9,120 bases of DNA from Candidatus Argoarchaeum ethanivorans (GCA_905067535.1 CAJHIR010000043.1:1-9120); one strand, 5' to 3'. Numbered from the stretch's first letter, positions 1 through 5,838 are shown. Notes: a model not told the origin generated them from the sequence alone. Made by a program: numbers and translations.

Positions 1-87
1 TTTGTCGTAATCAAACGTAAGGAATATACAAGGATATGAATCACAGGATTGCATAGATCTTCACGAGCCACAACAGAGTTTCAATTT

Positions 88-447
88 TTATTTCTTTTTT
101 TCTATAGTTTTTTTCTTTTTGTGCTGGTCGAAAATTGTTGTTAGTGGTACTATATATTCACCTTCGTTTTTCAGTCCAAGTACTATATCTTCTCTATTAA
201 GCAGCGAATCAAGGTTGAGTTCGTATTCACCTGTCGAGATTATTCGTACTGATTCAACACTTTCAGGTGTCATTTTTCTTCTTTTCTTGGTCGTGGGTGC
301 TTCTTGAATGATGTTATCAATATCTACTTTATCTTTTCTCTCTTTGATGTACTCGAATTTGTTGTTCCCGCATTCTGGGCAGCCGTTCAGTATCACAGTA
401 CTGCCTTCTTGATAAATGGCATGGCATTTTGTGCATTGGTGCGGCAT
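88..447 (-). CDS. arvC: Zinc-ribbon DUF2072 protein, ArvC family
   Basis: 119-aa protein with an N-terminal zinc ribbon: C5-x2-C8 (CTKC) and C23-x2-C26 (CPEC). A charged linker follows (about 27-62), then a C-terminal domain around residues 65-106 with the pattern STGEYELNLDSLL (71-83). It ends in a lysine-rich tail (KKKKTIEKKK). The zinc ribbon joined to this C-terminal domain, next to a DUF2073 gene and a small GTPase gene, is the arrangement of the OapC/ArvC family. In haloarchaea that family belongs to the ArvABC extracellular-vesicle machinery; its biochemical role is unknown to me. It is the last gene of the minus-strand cluster, 21 nt after arvB. The ribosome binding site is weak (GATGATG), so it may depend on translation of arvB. 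The start is the only ATG ahead of the first CxxC. The function is transferred from haloarchaeal relatives and is an inference here. Confidence 0.85.
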   Translation of the reverse strand: MPHQCTKCHAIYQEGSTVILNGCPECGNNKFEYIKERKDKVDIDNIIQEAPTTKKRRKMTPESVESVRIISTGEYELNLDSLLNREDIVLGLKNEGEYIVPLTTIFDQHKKKKTIEKKK

Positions 448-468
448 GATTACATCATCTTTATTCTA

Positions 469-849
469 TTATTTTGTTACGATGGCTGTGATTATGTCCC
501 TATCTTTTTTGATCGTTTTGAGCTGATCAGCTGGTCCAATAACTGTTAGACGTGTTTTGGTGGTGGTTTTGCCCAGTATTTTTCTGAGAAAGCTTGTGTT
601 TTGTTCTGTTGGGTAGCTTTCGATTTCTATGCCACTAAACTCGTCTGGTGTTATTTCAGTCATCGTCATTTCTATGAGCTTTGCTTCCTCATCTGGTGCA
701 AGTCCGCGCTCAAGGACGATAATCTTTCCCGAGCGTACCTCATCAAGTACCATACGTATCTTTTCCATAGGGGCCATCTGTGCAAGTTTACTTTCTGATA
801 TGAAGTCAAGTTGTATGTTTGTTTGGGAATTGTTTTTGTTTTGTGACAT
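469..849 (-). CDS. arvB: DUF2073 protein, ArvB family
   Basis: 126-aa soluble protein with no membrane segment or signal peptide. The first 20 residues are polar and probably flexible. The conserved DUF2073 signature is visible: ERGLAPDEEAKLIEMTM (47-63), SGIEIESYP (72-80), ILGK (91-94) and LTVIGPADQLKTIKKD (101-116). This archaeal family is found with a small GTPase and a zinc-ribbon protein; in haloarchaea its homologue (OapB/ArvB) is the partner of the vesicle-forming GTPase ArvA. The start codon lies 7 nt after the arvA stop. Its ribosome binding site GGGTGA overlaps that stop codon, a direct sign of translational coupling. A role as regulator or adaptor of the GTPase is plausible but not shown by the sequence. 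Confidence 0.87.
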   Translation of the reverse strand: MSQNKNNSQTNIQLDFISESKLAQMAPMEKIRMVLDEVRSGKIIVLERGLAPDEEAKLIEMTMTEITPDEFSGIEIESYPTEQNTSFLRKILGKTTTKTRLTVIGPADQLKTIKKDRDIITAIVTK

Positions 850-856
850 ACTGTAT

Positions 857-1474
857 TCACCCGAACCGCTTTGCTATTTCTTTATAAAGTTGGTCTGTAT
901 TTATCCCTTCAAGAGCTGATATTGGTACGGTGGGATGTTGCGGGAATGCCCCCCTAATACGAGCTGGTGAAGCTTTTTGCATATCTATTTTATTTGCTGC
1001 AATAACCAAAGGCAGATTTCTTGCTTCCATATTTCCGATAACGGTGACATTTACCTGTGTGAACGGGTCTTCTGTTGCGTCCATCACAAGTATTACTCCA
1101 TCCAGATCCTCAAGCCATTTGACTGCTTCTATTACTCCCTCGGTTGCTTCCTTTGCTCGTCTTTTGGCTTCTTCTTCTTCCATCCCACATGCCATAAATC
1201 CATGGAAGTCTATTTTGGTTGCAAGCCCTGGAGTATCAATGATGTCAAGCATAACCGTGGTACCGTTTGCTTCTATGATAACATCCTCACGTCTTCGCGC
1301 TCTACGTGTTTCGTGTGGTATATGTGATACTGGTCCCATAGCATCACCAGACCAGTCGCGCACTATGCGGTTTGCAAGAGTGGTCTTTCCTGCATTCGGG
1401 GGCCCATAGATACCTATTTTAGCCTTCTTCTTCTTAAAAAGGCGTTTTACCCATGAAAATAAATTAATTACCAT
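857..1474 (-). CDS. arvA: Era/Ras-like small GTPase, ArvA family (vesicle formation)
   Basis: 205-aa GTPase with all nucleotide-binding motifs: P-loop GPPNAGKT (24-31), a probable switch I HETRRARR (54-61), DTPG (80-83), NKID (161-164) and SAL (186-188). The first 20 residues form a hydrophobic stretch followed by a basic patch (MVINLFSWVKRLFKKKKAKI). This looks like an amphipathic membrane-contacting helix, since there is no true transmembrane segment. Family knowledge: this euryarchaeal GTPase, encoded with DUF2073 and zinc-ribbon proteins, drives extracellular vesicle budding in haloarchaea (ArvA). GAGG lies 6 nt before the ATG and fixes the start. It heads the arvA-arvB-arvC cluster. A TATA-like box about 100 nt upstream suggests its own promoter, separate from sepF. 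An Era-like ribosome-assembly role is less likely because the C-terminal KH domain of Era is absent. Confidence 0.9.
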   Translation of the reverse strand: MVINLFSWVKRLFKKKKAKIGIYGPPNAGKTTLANRIVRDWSGDAMGPVSHIPHETRRARRREDVIIEANGTTVMLDIIDTPGLATKIDFHGFMACGMEEEEAKRRAKEATEGVIEAVKWLEDLDGVILVMDATEDPFTQVNVTVIGNMEARNLPLVIAANKIDMQKASPARIRGAFPQHPTVPISALEGINTDQLYKEIAKRFG

Positions 1475-1575
1475 TTTTGTCCTCGATGTGACTTATTATT
1501 ATCTTTTCTACTATCTGTTTCTTACATGTTGCTTAACCATATTATTCTATCCCTATTTTTTTAACGTATAGGAAA

Positions 1576-1582
1576 GTATAAA
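1576..1582 (-). promoter_or_regulatory. Candidate TATA box of arvA
   Basis: On the minus strand the sequence reads TTTATAC within GCGTTTATACTTTCC, close to archaeal TATA boxes. A start site about 25 nt downstream (near 1553) would give a leader of roughly 80 nt before the arvA ATG. The box lies just after the hairpin array, so that array would fall outside the arvA transcript if this promoter is the main one. The call rests on sequence resemblance only. Confidence 0.4.
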
Positions 1583-1602
1583 CGCAACCATTTTCTCTTG
1601 CA

Positions 1603-1667
1603 CTCGACTGCTTCACAGTCGAGAATCGAAAGTTCCCGGTTGTCCTCTGCACAACGAAGTTGTACAG
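1603..1667 (-). repeat. Two extra hairpins (H3, H4) extending the left structured element
   Basis: H3 (1647-1667) has two 9-nt arms, CTGTACAAC and GTTGTGCAG on the minus strand, around a TTC loop. It pairs fully on the minus-strand RNA, counting one U-G pair; on the plus strand the same position is a C-A mismatch. H4 (1603-1623) has perfect 8-bp arms (CTCGACTG/CAGTCGAG) and a 5-nt loop. H3 closely resembles hairpin H1' of the right copy (8463-8483), which shares the arm core CAACTTCGTT. The two hairpins follow the repeat core on the same strand, so the left element is a four-hairpin array of about 160 nt. Confidence 0.7.
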
Positions 1668-1697
1668 TTTTTCAATATCCGCGGGAGCGTTTCTGCG

Positions 1698-1762
1698 CTT
1701 GATTGCCATCGCAATCAAGAATTATGCAGTTGATAGTTATTTTCTGCATACGGAGTATGCAG
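1698..1762 (-). repeat. Structured repeat, left copy (hairpin - 24-nt linker - hairpin)
   Basis: Read on the minus strand: hairpin H1 (1744-1762; CTGCATAC, loop TCC, GTATGCAG; 8 bp perfect), a 24-nt linker (1720-1743), then hairpin H2 (1698-1719; CTTGATTGC, loop GATG, GCAATCAAG; 9 bp perfect). The linker and the flanking stem bases, 37 nt in all, are identical to a stretch at 8479-8515 on the plus strand. The element lies about 130 nt downstream of sepF in the same orientation and is followed by hairpins H3 and H4. It could be a small RNA, a 3' UTR or processing element, or a miniature mobile repeat; the sequence alone does not decide. Confidence 0.85.
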
Positions 1763-1891
1763 TACTTGAGCGACATAAATGCACACCAGACACTCAACAG
1801 ATGCCAAAATAGCATGAGTCCGACAATACACGAATAGAGAACGCAGCAGCGGCTTTTGGTCTTCTGGAAAGCACGATCCAAACCTTACAAA

Positions 1892-2269
1892 CTACATTCT
1901 CACAACTACTTTTGATCTGTCAATCTTAACATTATGCGGTGTTGCAATGAGTTGATCCTCACCGATTCCAGCAATGTCGCCATGAACGTCGCCAGTTACA
2001 TGTTTTAGCTCTTTAATAACACGTTCTAACGTCATTTTATCACGTTTTGTAGCAGATATATCAATTAGCAGTGCATTTCCTTTATAGATTTCTTCTTTAA
2101 GCTTTGGGAGTTGTTCAAGCCCGGTCAGCTCTGCAATTTTAATATACATGCAGGGTCCTTCACCTTCAATGTCCGCTTCAAATTCACTCAAATCAATTTC
2201 GCTGTATTCTCCAGCTTCAGGTTCTTTTGTAGAGCCTGTTCCAATGATTTTATCTAAAATACTTGGCAT
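1892..2269 (-). CDS. sepF: Archaeal cell division protein SepF
   Basis: 125-aa SepF. The first ten residues MPSILDKIIG form the short amphipathic membrane-targeting helix. An acidic linker follows (about 14-38), then the globular SepF domain (about 39-125), seen in MYIKIAEL (41-48), GNALLIDIS (64-72) and HGDIAGIGEDQLIATP (96-111), ending in KVVVRM. Archaeal SepF dimerises, binds FtsZ and anchors the division ring to the membrane. I chose the ATG at 2269 because GAGGG lies 10 nt before it and because the product then starts with the targeting helix. A GTG at 2302 would add 11 residues that mask this N-terminus. The gene is upstream of, and co-oriented with, the arvABC cluster, but a 417-bp gap makes one simple operon doubtful. 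Confidence 0.93.
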   Translation of the reverse strand: MPSILDKIIGTGSTKEPEAGEYSEIDLSEFEADIEGEGPCMYIKIAELTGLEQLPKLKEEIYKGNALLIDISATKRDKMTLERVIKELKHVTGDVHGDIAGIGEDQLIATPHNVKIDRSKVVVRM

Positions 2270-2350
2270 AACGTATTTACCCTCTTTTGTCAATATATAC
2301 ACTTGTCAGGTTAAATTTTGTTCCAGACGTGATATATTGTTGGTTTTGGG

Positions 2351-2357
2351 ATAAAAA
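2351..2357 (-). promoter_or_regulatory. Candidate TATA-like box of sepF
   Basis: The minus strand reads AAAACTTTTTATCCC here. TTTTTAT preceded by an A-rich stretch is a passable archaeal TATA/BRE pair. It would place transcription initiation near 2328 and give a leader of about 60 nt. Other AT-rich stretches nearer the gene (around 2290-2299) are possible alternatives, so the assignment is weak. Confidence 0.3.
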
Positions 2358-2402
2358 GTTTTAGTATTTGCATAGAAAAACGGAGCTCAAAACAGATACA
2401 AG

Positions 2403-2410
2403 TTTTATAT
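2403..2410 (+). promoter_or_regulatory. Candidate TATA box of the MFS transporter gene
   Basis: TTTTATAT in the context CAAGTTTTATATTGCC fits an archaeal TATA box reading rightward. Initiation would be near 2435, just before the inverted repeat at 2446-2485, which would then lie at the start of a leader of about 110 nt. A second, weaker box GTTTATTAA at 2499-2507 would give a leader of about 20 nt and leave the inverted repeat immediately upstream of the box. The sequence cannot choose between them. Confidence 0.4.
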
Positions 2411-2445
2411 TGCCAGCAAGTCATGGAGTGGGTTGGTAAGTTTCA

Positions 2446-2485
2446 TTTCACACAGGATTTGAATTTATTTGTTAGCTGTGTGAAA
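2446..2485. promoter_or_regulatory. 10-bp inverted repeat, candidate operator or leader hairpin
   Basis: TTTCACACAG (2446-2455) and CTGTGTGAAA (2476-2485) are perfect inverted arms separated by 20 nt of AT-rich sequence. The repeat lies in the divergent gap between sepF and the MFS gene, 62 nt before the MFS start. It could be a dimeric repressor site near the transporter promoter or a stem in its leader RNA. No regulator gene is adjacent. Confidence 0.5.
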
Positions 2486-2547
2486 CAGTAGCGTCAACGT
2501 TTATTAACCACTACAAAATATTCTTAGGTGTTTCTAAAAGGTGTTTG

Positions 2548-3642
2548 ATGAGATTAAATCTAATCCAGCTGTTTACAAATTCGTCGACCTTCATGTGCTT
2601 GATCTACATACCATTGTTTGCCGAGCAGCTTGGAGCAACGCACACACAGATAGGAATTATTGGAGCTGTTTATGGAATTGCACTGTTTATTTCCTCATAT
2701 ATGTTTGGGCGGGCAGCAGATATGTACTCACAACGAATGTTATTATATATTAGCTTTGCAGCCTCTGCTTTATTTTTCTTTTTTCAAATGTTTGCGACAA
2801 CCCCACAAAATCTTACATTTATCAGGGCCCTTGCAGGTTTTAGTGCAGGGATGTTTCCCCCGGTGCTAATAAGTTATGTCCACTCATTAAAAAAAGATAT
2901 TGGAAAATTTTCTTCTTTCGGTGCTCTCGGCTGGACAGCAGGTGCTCTAATTGCCGGAATAATAGCAAACTTGAAAGGCATATTTTTTTTATCATCAATA
3001 TTTTTTTTAATGTCTTTCATTTTATTAGTCCGACTACCAGACATCCATTCCACCAAACAAAAACAAAGTCTCTTTTCCATTGAAACAATTAAAAAAAACT
3101 GGAATATTTACATTACCTATTTTACACGCCATGCAGGTGCCTGCAGCGTGTGGATAATCTTCCCGTTGTATTTAAAAGCTCTTGGTGCACAGGAACTTGT
3201 GATAGGTTTAATATATGCTATTAATCCGATTTTACAGTTCTTTTTTATGCAGCAGCTTAAAACCAACAACAGTGAAAAGCTTATTAAAATCGGGTATTTA
3301 GCGTCGACTGTTGCCTTTGCAAGCTTGTGTTTTGTCACAGCATACTATCAAGTGGTCTTCAGCATGATTGCTGTTGCAGTCTCGTGGTCATTTATGTATG
3401 TTGGTTCAGTGCTTACGCTGCTAAAACATAATACCGATAAAGGCACATCCATTGGGTTACTCACCGCAGTTATAAGCATGGCTTCTGTATTTGGCTCTTT
3501 TATCGGCGGAGGGCTTTATGATGTTGCAGGCGGTCTTTTTCTCACACAGATAGAGAGTTATCGCATCGTGTGCGGTTTCGCATCGGTATGCTCAGCCCTA
3601 AGCTTTATTTTTTACAAACCATCGTACTACAAAAGCAGGTAG
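2548..3642 (+). CDS. Major facilitator superfamily (MFS) transporter
   Basis: 364-aa integral membrane protein made almost entirely of hydrophobic segments, about 11-12 by eye. A longer polar loop around residues 164-186 divides it into the usual two halves. The first cytoplasmic loop carries a motif-A-like sequence GRAADMYSQR (54-63), in the place of the G-x3-D-R/K-x-G-R-R loop of MFS carriers. The N-terminal half has further small-residue helices typical of the family (RALAGFSAGMFPP, 93-105). The substrate cannot be told from sequence; drug, sugar or metabolite export are all possible. AAGGTG lies 4 nt before the ATG at 2548, so that start is preferred to the TTG one codon earlier. At 364 residues it is somewhat short for a 12-helix MFS protein. 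It is probably monocistronic, because the aldolase gene behind it has its own TATA box. Confidence 0.88.
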   Translation: MRLNLIQLFTNSSTFMCLIYIPLFAEQLGATHTQIGIIGAVYGIALFISSYMFGRAADMYSQRMLLYISFAASALFFFFQMFATTPQNLTFIRALAGFSAGMFPPVLISYVHSLKKDIGKFSSFGALGWTAGALIAGIIANLKGIFFLSSIFFLMSFILLVRLPDIHSTKQKQSLFSIETIKKNWNIYITYFTRHAGACSVWIIFPLYLKALGAQELVIGLIYAINPILQFFFMQQLKTNNSEKLIKIGYLASTVAFASLCFVTAYYQVVFSMIAVAVSWSFMYVGSVLTLLKHNTDKGTSIGLLTAVISMASVFGSFIGGGLYDVAGGLFLTQIESYRIVCGFASVCSALSFIFYKPSYYKSR

Positions 3643-3682
3643 TGTTTGATAACCTCGCACAGCAGGATTTGTGAGAGCAAGG

Positions 3683-3690
3683 TTTATAAA
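3683..3690 (+). promoter_or_regulatory. TATA box of the aldolase gene
   Basis: TTTATAAA in the context AAGGTTTATAAATCCC is a near-ideal archaeal TATA box, 32 nt ahead of the ATG. Initiation about 25 nt downstream would leave a very short leader of roughly 10 nt that still includes GGTG (3712-3715). This is the clearest promoter in the window. Confidence 0.75.
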
Positions 3691-3722
3691 TCCCGAATCC
3701 TATTAGAGTTTGGTGTGGAAAA

Positions 3723-4802
3723 ATGAATGTCAATGTTGAAGCAAATCTTGCAAGTAGACCAAAACTCCAGGATTTTAAAAATTATAACCGTAGTGAAGCA
3801 ATATTAAAGAAACTTTATAGTATGCTTTATGTGAATGGACCTGGACATGGAACTTTTCTTAGTTTGCCATTTGACCAGTTGATAGAGCATGGAACTGGAC
3901 ATCTGTTCAAGTGGAGGAGAGAAAATCCAACCCCAGAAGAGATTGAACTGACCGGGCGGGGCTGTGCAGACCCGAGAGCAGTTGCCGAGCTGGCTAATGC
4001 AGGCGGCTATTCTGCGTATGTACTGCATCCGGGTGTTGCAGCTTATGCCAGTAATTTTGTGAAACCAGATTTACCATTGATTTACAAGATCGATGGAAGG
4101 CTTAACCAGCCGGATACCGCCTCGATACAGTCAATTATCGGAGATATAAAAGATGCTGTGAATCTAGGTGCAACAGCTATAGGAACATCTCTTTACCCAG
4201 GATCTGACATGATTAGGAAAGATATGGACCGAGTTGCCACGGTTGTACGCGAAGCTCATGCGAATGGGTTTCCAGCAGTCGTCTGGGCTTATGCCAGGGG
4301 AGAGGGAGTTGATAATATAAAAGATACGCTATACTGGACAAGCACAGCATGCAGCCTTGCCGCTTCAATGGGCGCAGATATAATTAAAACAAAGTACCCG
4401 GCTCCAGTAACCGATAAAAACAGGGATGAGTATTTTGCATACATACAGAGCCAGGAAAAAAAGGTTAAAGGCATAGAAAAATATTTAGAGTTTGAGCCTG
4501 AAAAGGGTGAACAATTATCACACGAACAACTTGTTGAAAGAGTAACATATCTTACAGATGCTGCACCCGAATCATTCATGGTGGTCTCCGGTGGACCAAA
4601 GATTAAAGGAAATGCTAAGGAAGAGTTAGTAGAGCAAACAAAAGTTGTAATGGAAGGCGGCGCTGAAGGAAGAATAATAGGGAGAAACTTCTGGGGAGTT
4701 CCTATGGACGAAGCGTTAGATCTGACCTCTGCAGTTAAGGAAGCGATGAAAGATACGAAATACCGAAGGGCATTTTCAAGAGGCACATTTACTTTTAAAT
4801 AA
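3723..4802 (+). CDS. fba: Class I fructose-bisphosphate aldolase, FbaB/DhnA type
   Basis: 359-aa cytosolic TIM-barrel enzyme that would cleave or form fructose 1,6-bisphosphate from glyceraldehyde 3-phosphate and dihydroxyacetone phosphate through a Schiff base. Visible family motifs are GHGTFLSLPFDQLIEHG (41-57), a substrate-loop region LYPGSDM (157-163), the Schiff-base segment ADIIKTKYP (218-226) with Lys222 as the likely catalytic residue (Lys224 is the alternative), SGGPK (289-293) and the phosphate-binding GRNFWG (320-325). The length matches bacterial FbaB (about 350 aa), not the shorter archaeal class IA enzymes (about 260 aa); the extra length lies partly around residues 230-285. GGTG sits 7 nt before the ATG. 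No partner glycolytic gene is adjacent. A related aldolase, such as 2-amino-3,7-dideoxy-D-threo-hept-6-ulosonate synthase, is less likely given the length and the motifs. Confidence 0.88.
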   Translation: MNVNVEANLASRPKLQDFKNYNRSEAILKKLYSMLYVNGPGHGTFLSLPFDQLIEHGTGHLFKWRRENPTPEEIELTGRGCADPRAVAELANAGGYSAYVLHPGVAAYASNFVKPDLPLIYKIDGRLNQPDTASIQSIIGDIKDAVNLGATAIGTSLYPGSDMIRKDMDRVATVVREAHANGFPAVVWAYARGEGVDNIKDTLYWTSTACSLAASMGADIIKTKYPAPVTDKNRDEYFAYIQSQEKKVKGIEKYLEFEPEKGEQLSHEQLVERVTYLTDAAPESFMVVSGGPKIKGNAKEELVEQTKVVMEGGAEGRIIGRNFWGVPMDEALDLTSAVKEAMKDTKYRRAFSRGTFTFK

Positions 4803-4832
4803 AACATAATTGTATTTGTTTCGGGCTCCTTT

Positions 4833-5144
4833 TTGACTGTAGACTACGAGGGAGGAATTACCCTTTCTCCCTCGCCCAAGAATGGTACGTGGGGGTTTTC
4901 TGTATCTTTTGGATCTGAAAAATTGTGGATTGGACAAAAAAAGGCTCTTTATACCAGATACAATGTAATTAACCAAAAAACGCTTCCGATTTTTTTAGAT
5001 CACTATTTTCATCAGCATCAGGATTTGTGTCCAGAAGATGCCCTGCTTTTTTTATTCAGGGGTGGCGTGGTCAGCGACTGGAGTGTGAAAAACGTAAAAG
5101 AGCTAAGTTTAACTACAGGAAGGAACAACAGGAAAAAACGAAAA
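4833..5144 (+). CDS. Open frame of unknown function ahead of and in frame with mptE
   Basis: From the aldolase stop (4800-4802) to the MptE start (5145) the same frame stays open, 114 codons in all, which is unexpected in AT-rich non-coding DNA. The first usable start is TTG at 4833 (104 codons), with no good ribosome binding site. The predicted stretch has no recognised motif; it holds WGFSVSFGSEKLWIG (20-34), LCPEDALLFLFRGG (68-81) and a basic end rich in Arg and Lys. Three readings are possible: an N-terminal extension fused to MptE, a decayed gene remnant, or an untranslated leader open by chance. A TTTTAAATA box near 4793-4801 would place a transcript start near 4822. I do not recognise the protein. 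This entry also covers the content of the 342-bp stretch 4803-5144. Confidence 0.35.
4847..4874 (+). promoter_or_regulatory. 8-bp hairpin enclosing a strong Shine-Dalgarno-like sequence
   Basis: CGAGGGAG (4847-4854) pairs perfectly with CTCCCTCG (4867-4874) around a 12-nt loop. The left arm plus the next base gives GAGGGAGG, a very strong match to the archaeal ribosome binding site, yet no ATG, GTG or TTG follows at a normal distance. It lies 15 nt inside the TTG-started open frame and about 270 nt upstream of mptE. It may be a leader RNA structure, a weak terminator behind the aldolase gene (few T residues follow, so this is unlikely), or chance. Confidence 0.45.
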
Positions 5145-5804
5145 ATGGACTTCACACAATGGGATTTACTTTATAAACAAATAATAAAAGATATGGGCTT
5201 TGACCATGCTGGGGATGAGCGTGCGACCCATCTTCTATCACAACTGCTAAACAAACATAAACACACAGCAGATCCAGCAGTGCTCAGTAAATTAATCGGG
5301 GGAAACCGGGTGCTTGTCTGTGGAAATGCCCCAGCACTTGCCACAGAACTCAACAAAAGTAATACAACTGATTATGATGTGATCATTGCAGCAGACGGTG
5401 CAACCGAGGTACTGCTCCAGCAAAACATACAGCCAACAATCATCGTAACTGACCTTGATGCTGATAATATCGAAGCGGAAATAGAGGCGAGTAAACAGGG
5501 CACAATCGTGTTAGCACATGCACATGGCGATAACATCGAAGCAATCACAAGTATCGTGCCAAAACTTGAAAACGTGATTGGCACAACACAAACAAAGCCG
5601 CTTTATAATGTTTACAACTTTGCTGGGTTCACTGATGGTGACCGATGCGTATTTCTTGCAGCACATTTCAATGCAGCAAGTATTACACTCATTGGATTCG
5701 ATTTTGAAGATTCCAATGTCAATGAGATAAAAAAGAAAAAACTGAAATGGGCAAAAAAACTTCTTTTGATACTGGAAAAAAGCACTGACATTACGTACAA
5801 ATAA
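5145..5804 (+). CDS. mptE: 6-hydroxymethyl-7,8-dihydropterin diphosphokinase MptE
   Basis: 219-aa DUF115-type enzyme of archaeal pterin synthesis. It transfers diphosphate from ATP to 6-hydroxymethyl-7,8-dihydropterin, a step toward tetrahydromethanopterin or tetrahydrosarcinapterin, the C1 carrier of methanogens. Motifs: an N-terminal helical part beginning MDFTQWDLLYKQI, the glycine-rich RVLVCGNAP (55-63), IAADGAT (81-87), VTDLD (101-105; Ala-Asp follows where related proteins often have Gly), AHAHGDN (124-130), GFTDGDR (161-167) and IGFDF (183-187). The start is chosen at M5145 because MptE proteins begin with this M-x-F-x-x-W pattern and are about 220-250 aa long. Its ribosome binding site is poor (AGGAA some 12 nt upstream), which keeps open translation from the in-frame TTG at 4833. 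It lies alone between the aldolase gene and the DUF2551 operon. Confidence 0.88.
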   Translation: MDFTQWDLLYKQIIKDMGFDHAGDERATHLLSQLLNKHKHTADPAVLSKLIGGNRVLVCGNAPALATELNKSNTTDYDVIIAADGATEVLLQQNIQPTIIVTDLDADNIEAEIEASKQGTIVLAHAHGDNIEAITSIVPKLENVIGTTQTKPLYNVYNFAGFTDGDRCVFLAAHFNAASITLIGFDFEDSNVNEIKKKKLKWAKKLLLILEKSTDITYK

Positions 5805-5838
5805 ACTCGGTTGGAAGTTGATAGCCTAAAAAGTAAGA

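Larger units (their letters stand above)
1475..1891. other. 417-bp intergenic region between sepF and arvA, rich in hairpins
   Basis: No convincing gene is seen here. The part next to sepF (about 1763-1891) holds an open minus-strand frame (1672-1881) that I do not accept as a gene. The central part (1603-1762) contains four hairpins, listed separately. The part next to arvA (1475-1602) is AT-rich and carries a TATA-like box at 1576-1582 and the arvA ribosome binding site at 1481-1484. I see no clear T-tract terminator behind sepF on the minus strand. Confidence 0.7.

Noticed and set aside
1..54. 18-codon open frame on the minus strand from an ATG at 54 to the left edge, and a plus-strand frame ending at 39
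   Set aside because: Both are too short to judge. No ribosome binding site or recognisable sequence supports either.
930..1409. 159-codon plus-strand open frame opposite arvA
   Set aside because: It is the antisense of a GTPase with all five G motifs and has no start context of its own.
1542..1709. 55-codon minus-strand frame starting ATG-GCA-ATC-AAG
   Set aside because: Its ATG lies in the loop of hairpin H2, there is no proper ribosome binding site, and most of its length is made of hairpins H3 and H4. RNA or repeat structure explains it better.
1603..1762. CRISPR array
   Set aside because: The hairpins differ from each other, spacing is irregular and there are no repeated direct units with unique spacers.
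1672..1881. 69-aa minus-strand open frame downstream of sepF
   Set aside because: It starts at a non-ATG codon, has no clear ribosome binding site, is rich in Cys and runs through the repeat hairpins. It is kept only as a weak hint of a transposase remnant.
4833..5144. Integrase-like resemblance of LCPEDALLFLFRGG in the frame ahead of mptE
   Set aside because: Tyrosine recombinases often have a P-x-D-x-LF pattern, but no catalytic Arg, His-x-x-Arg or Tyr motif is visible, so the likeness is not evidence.
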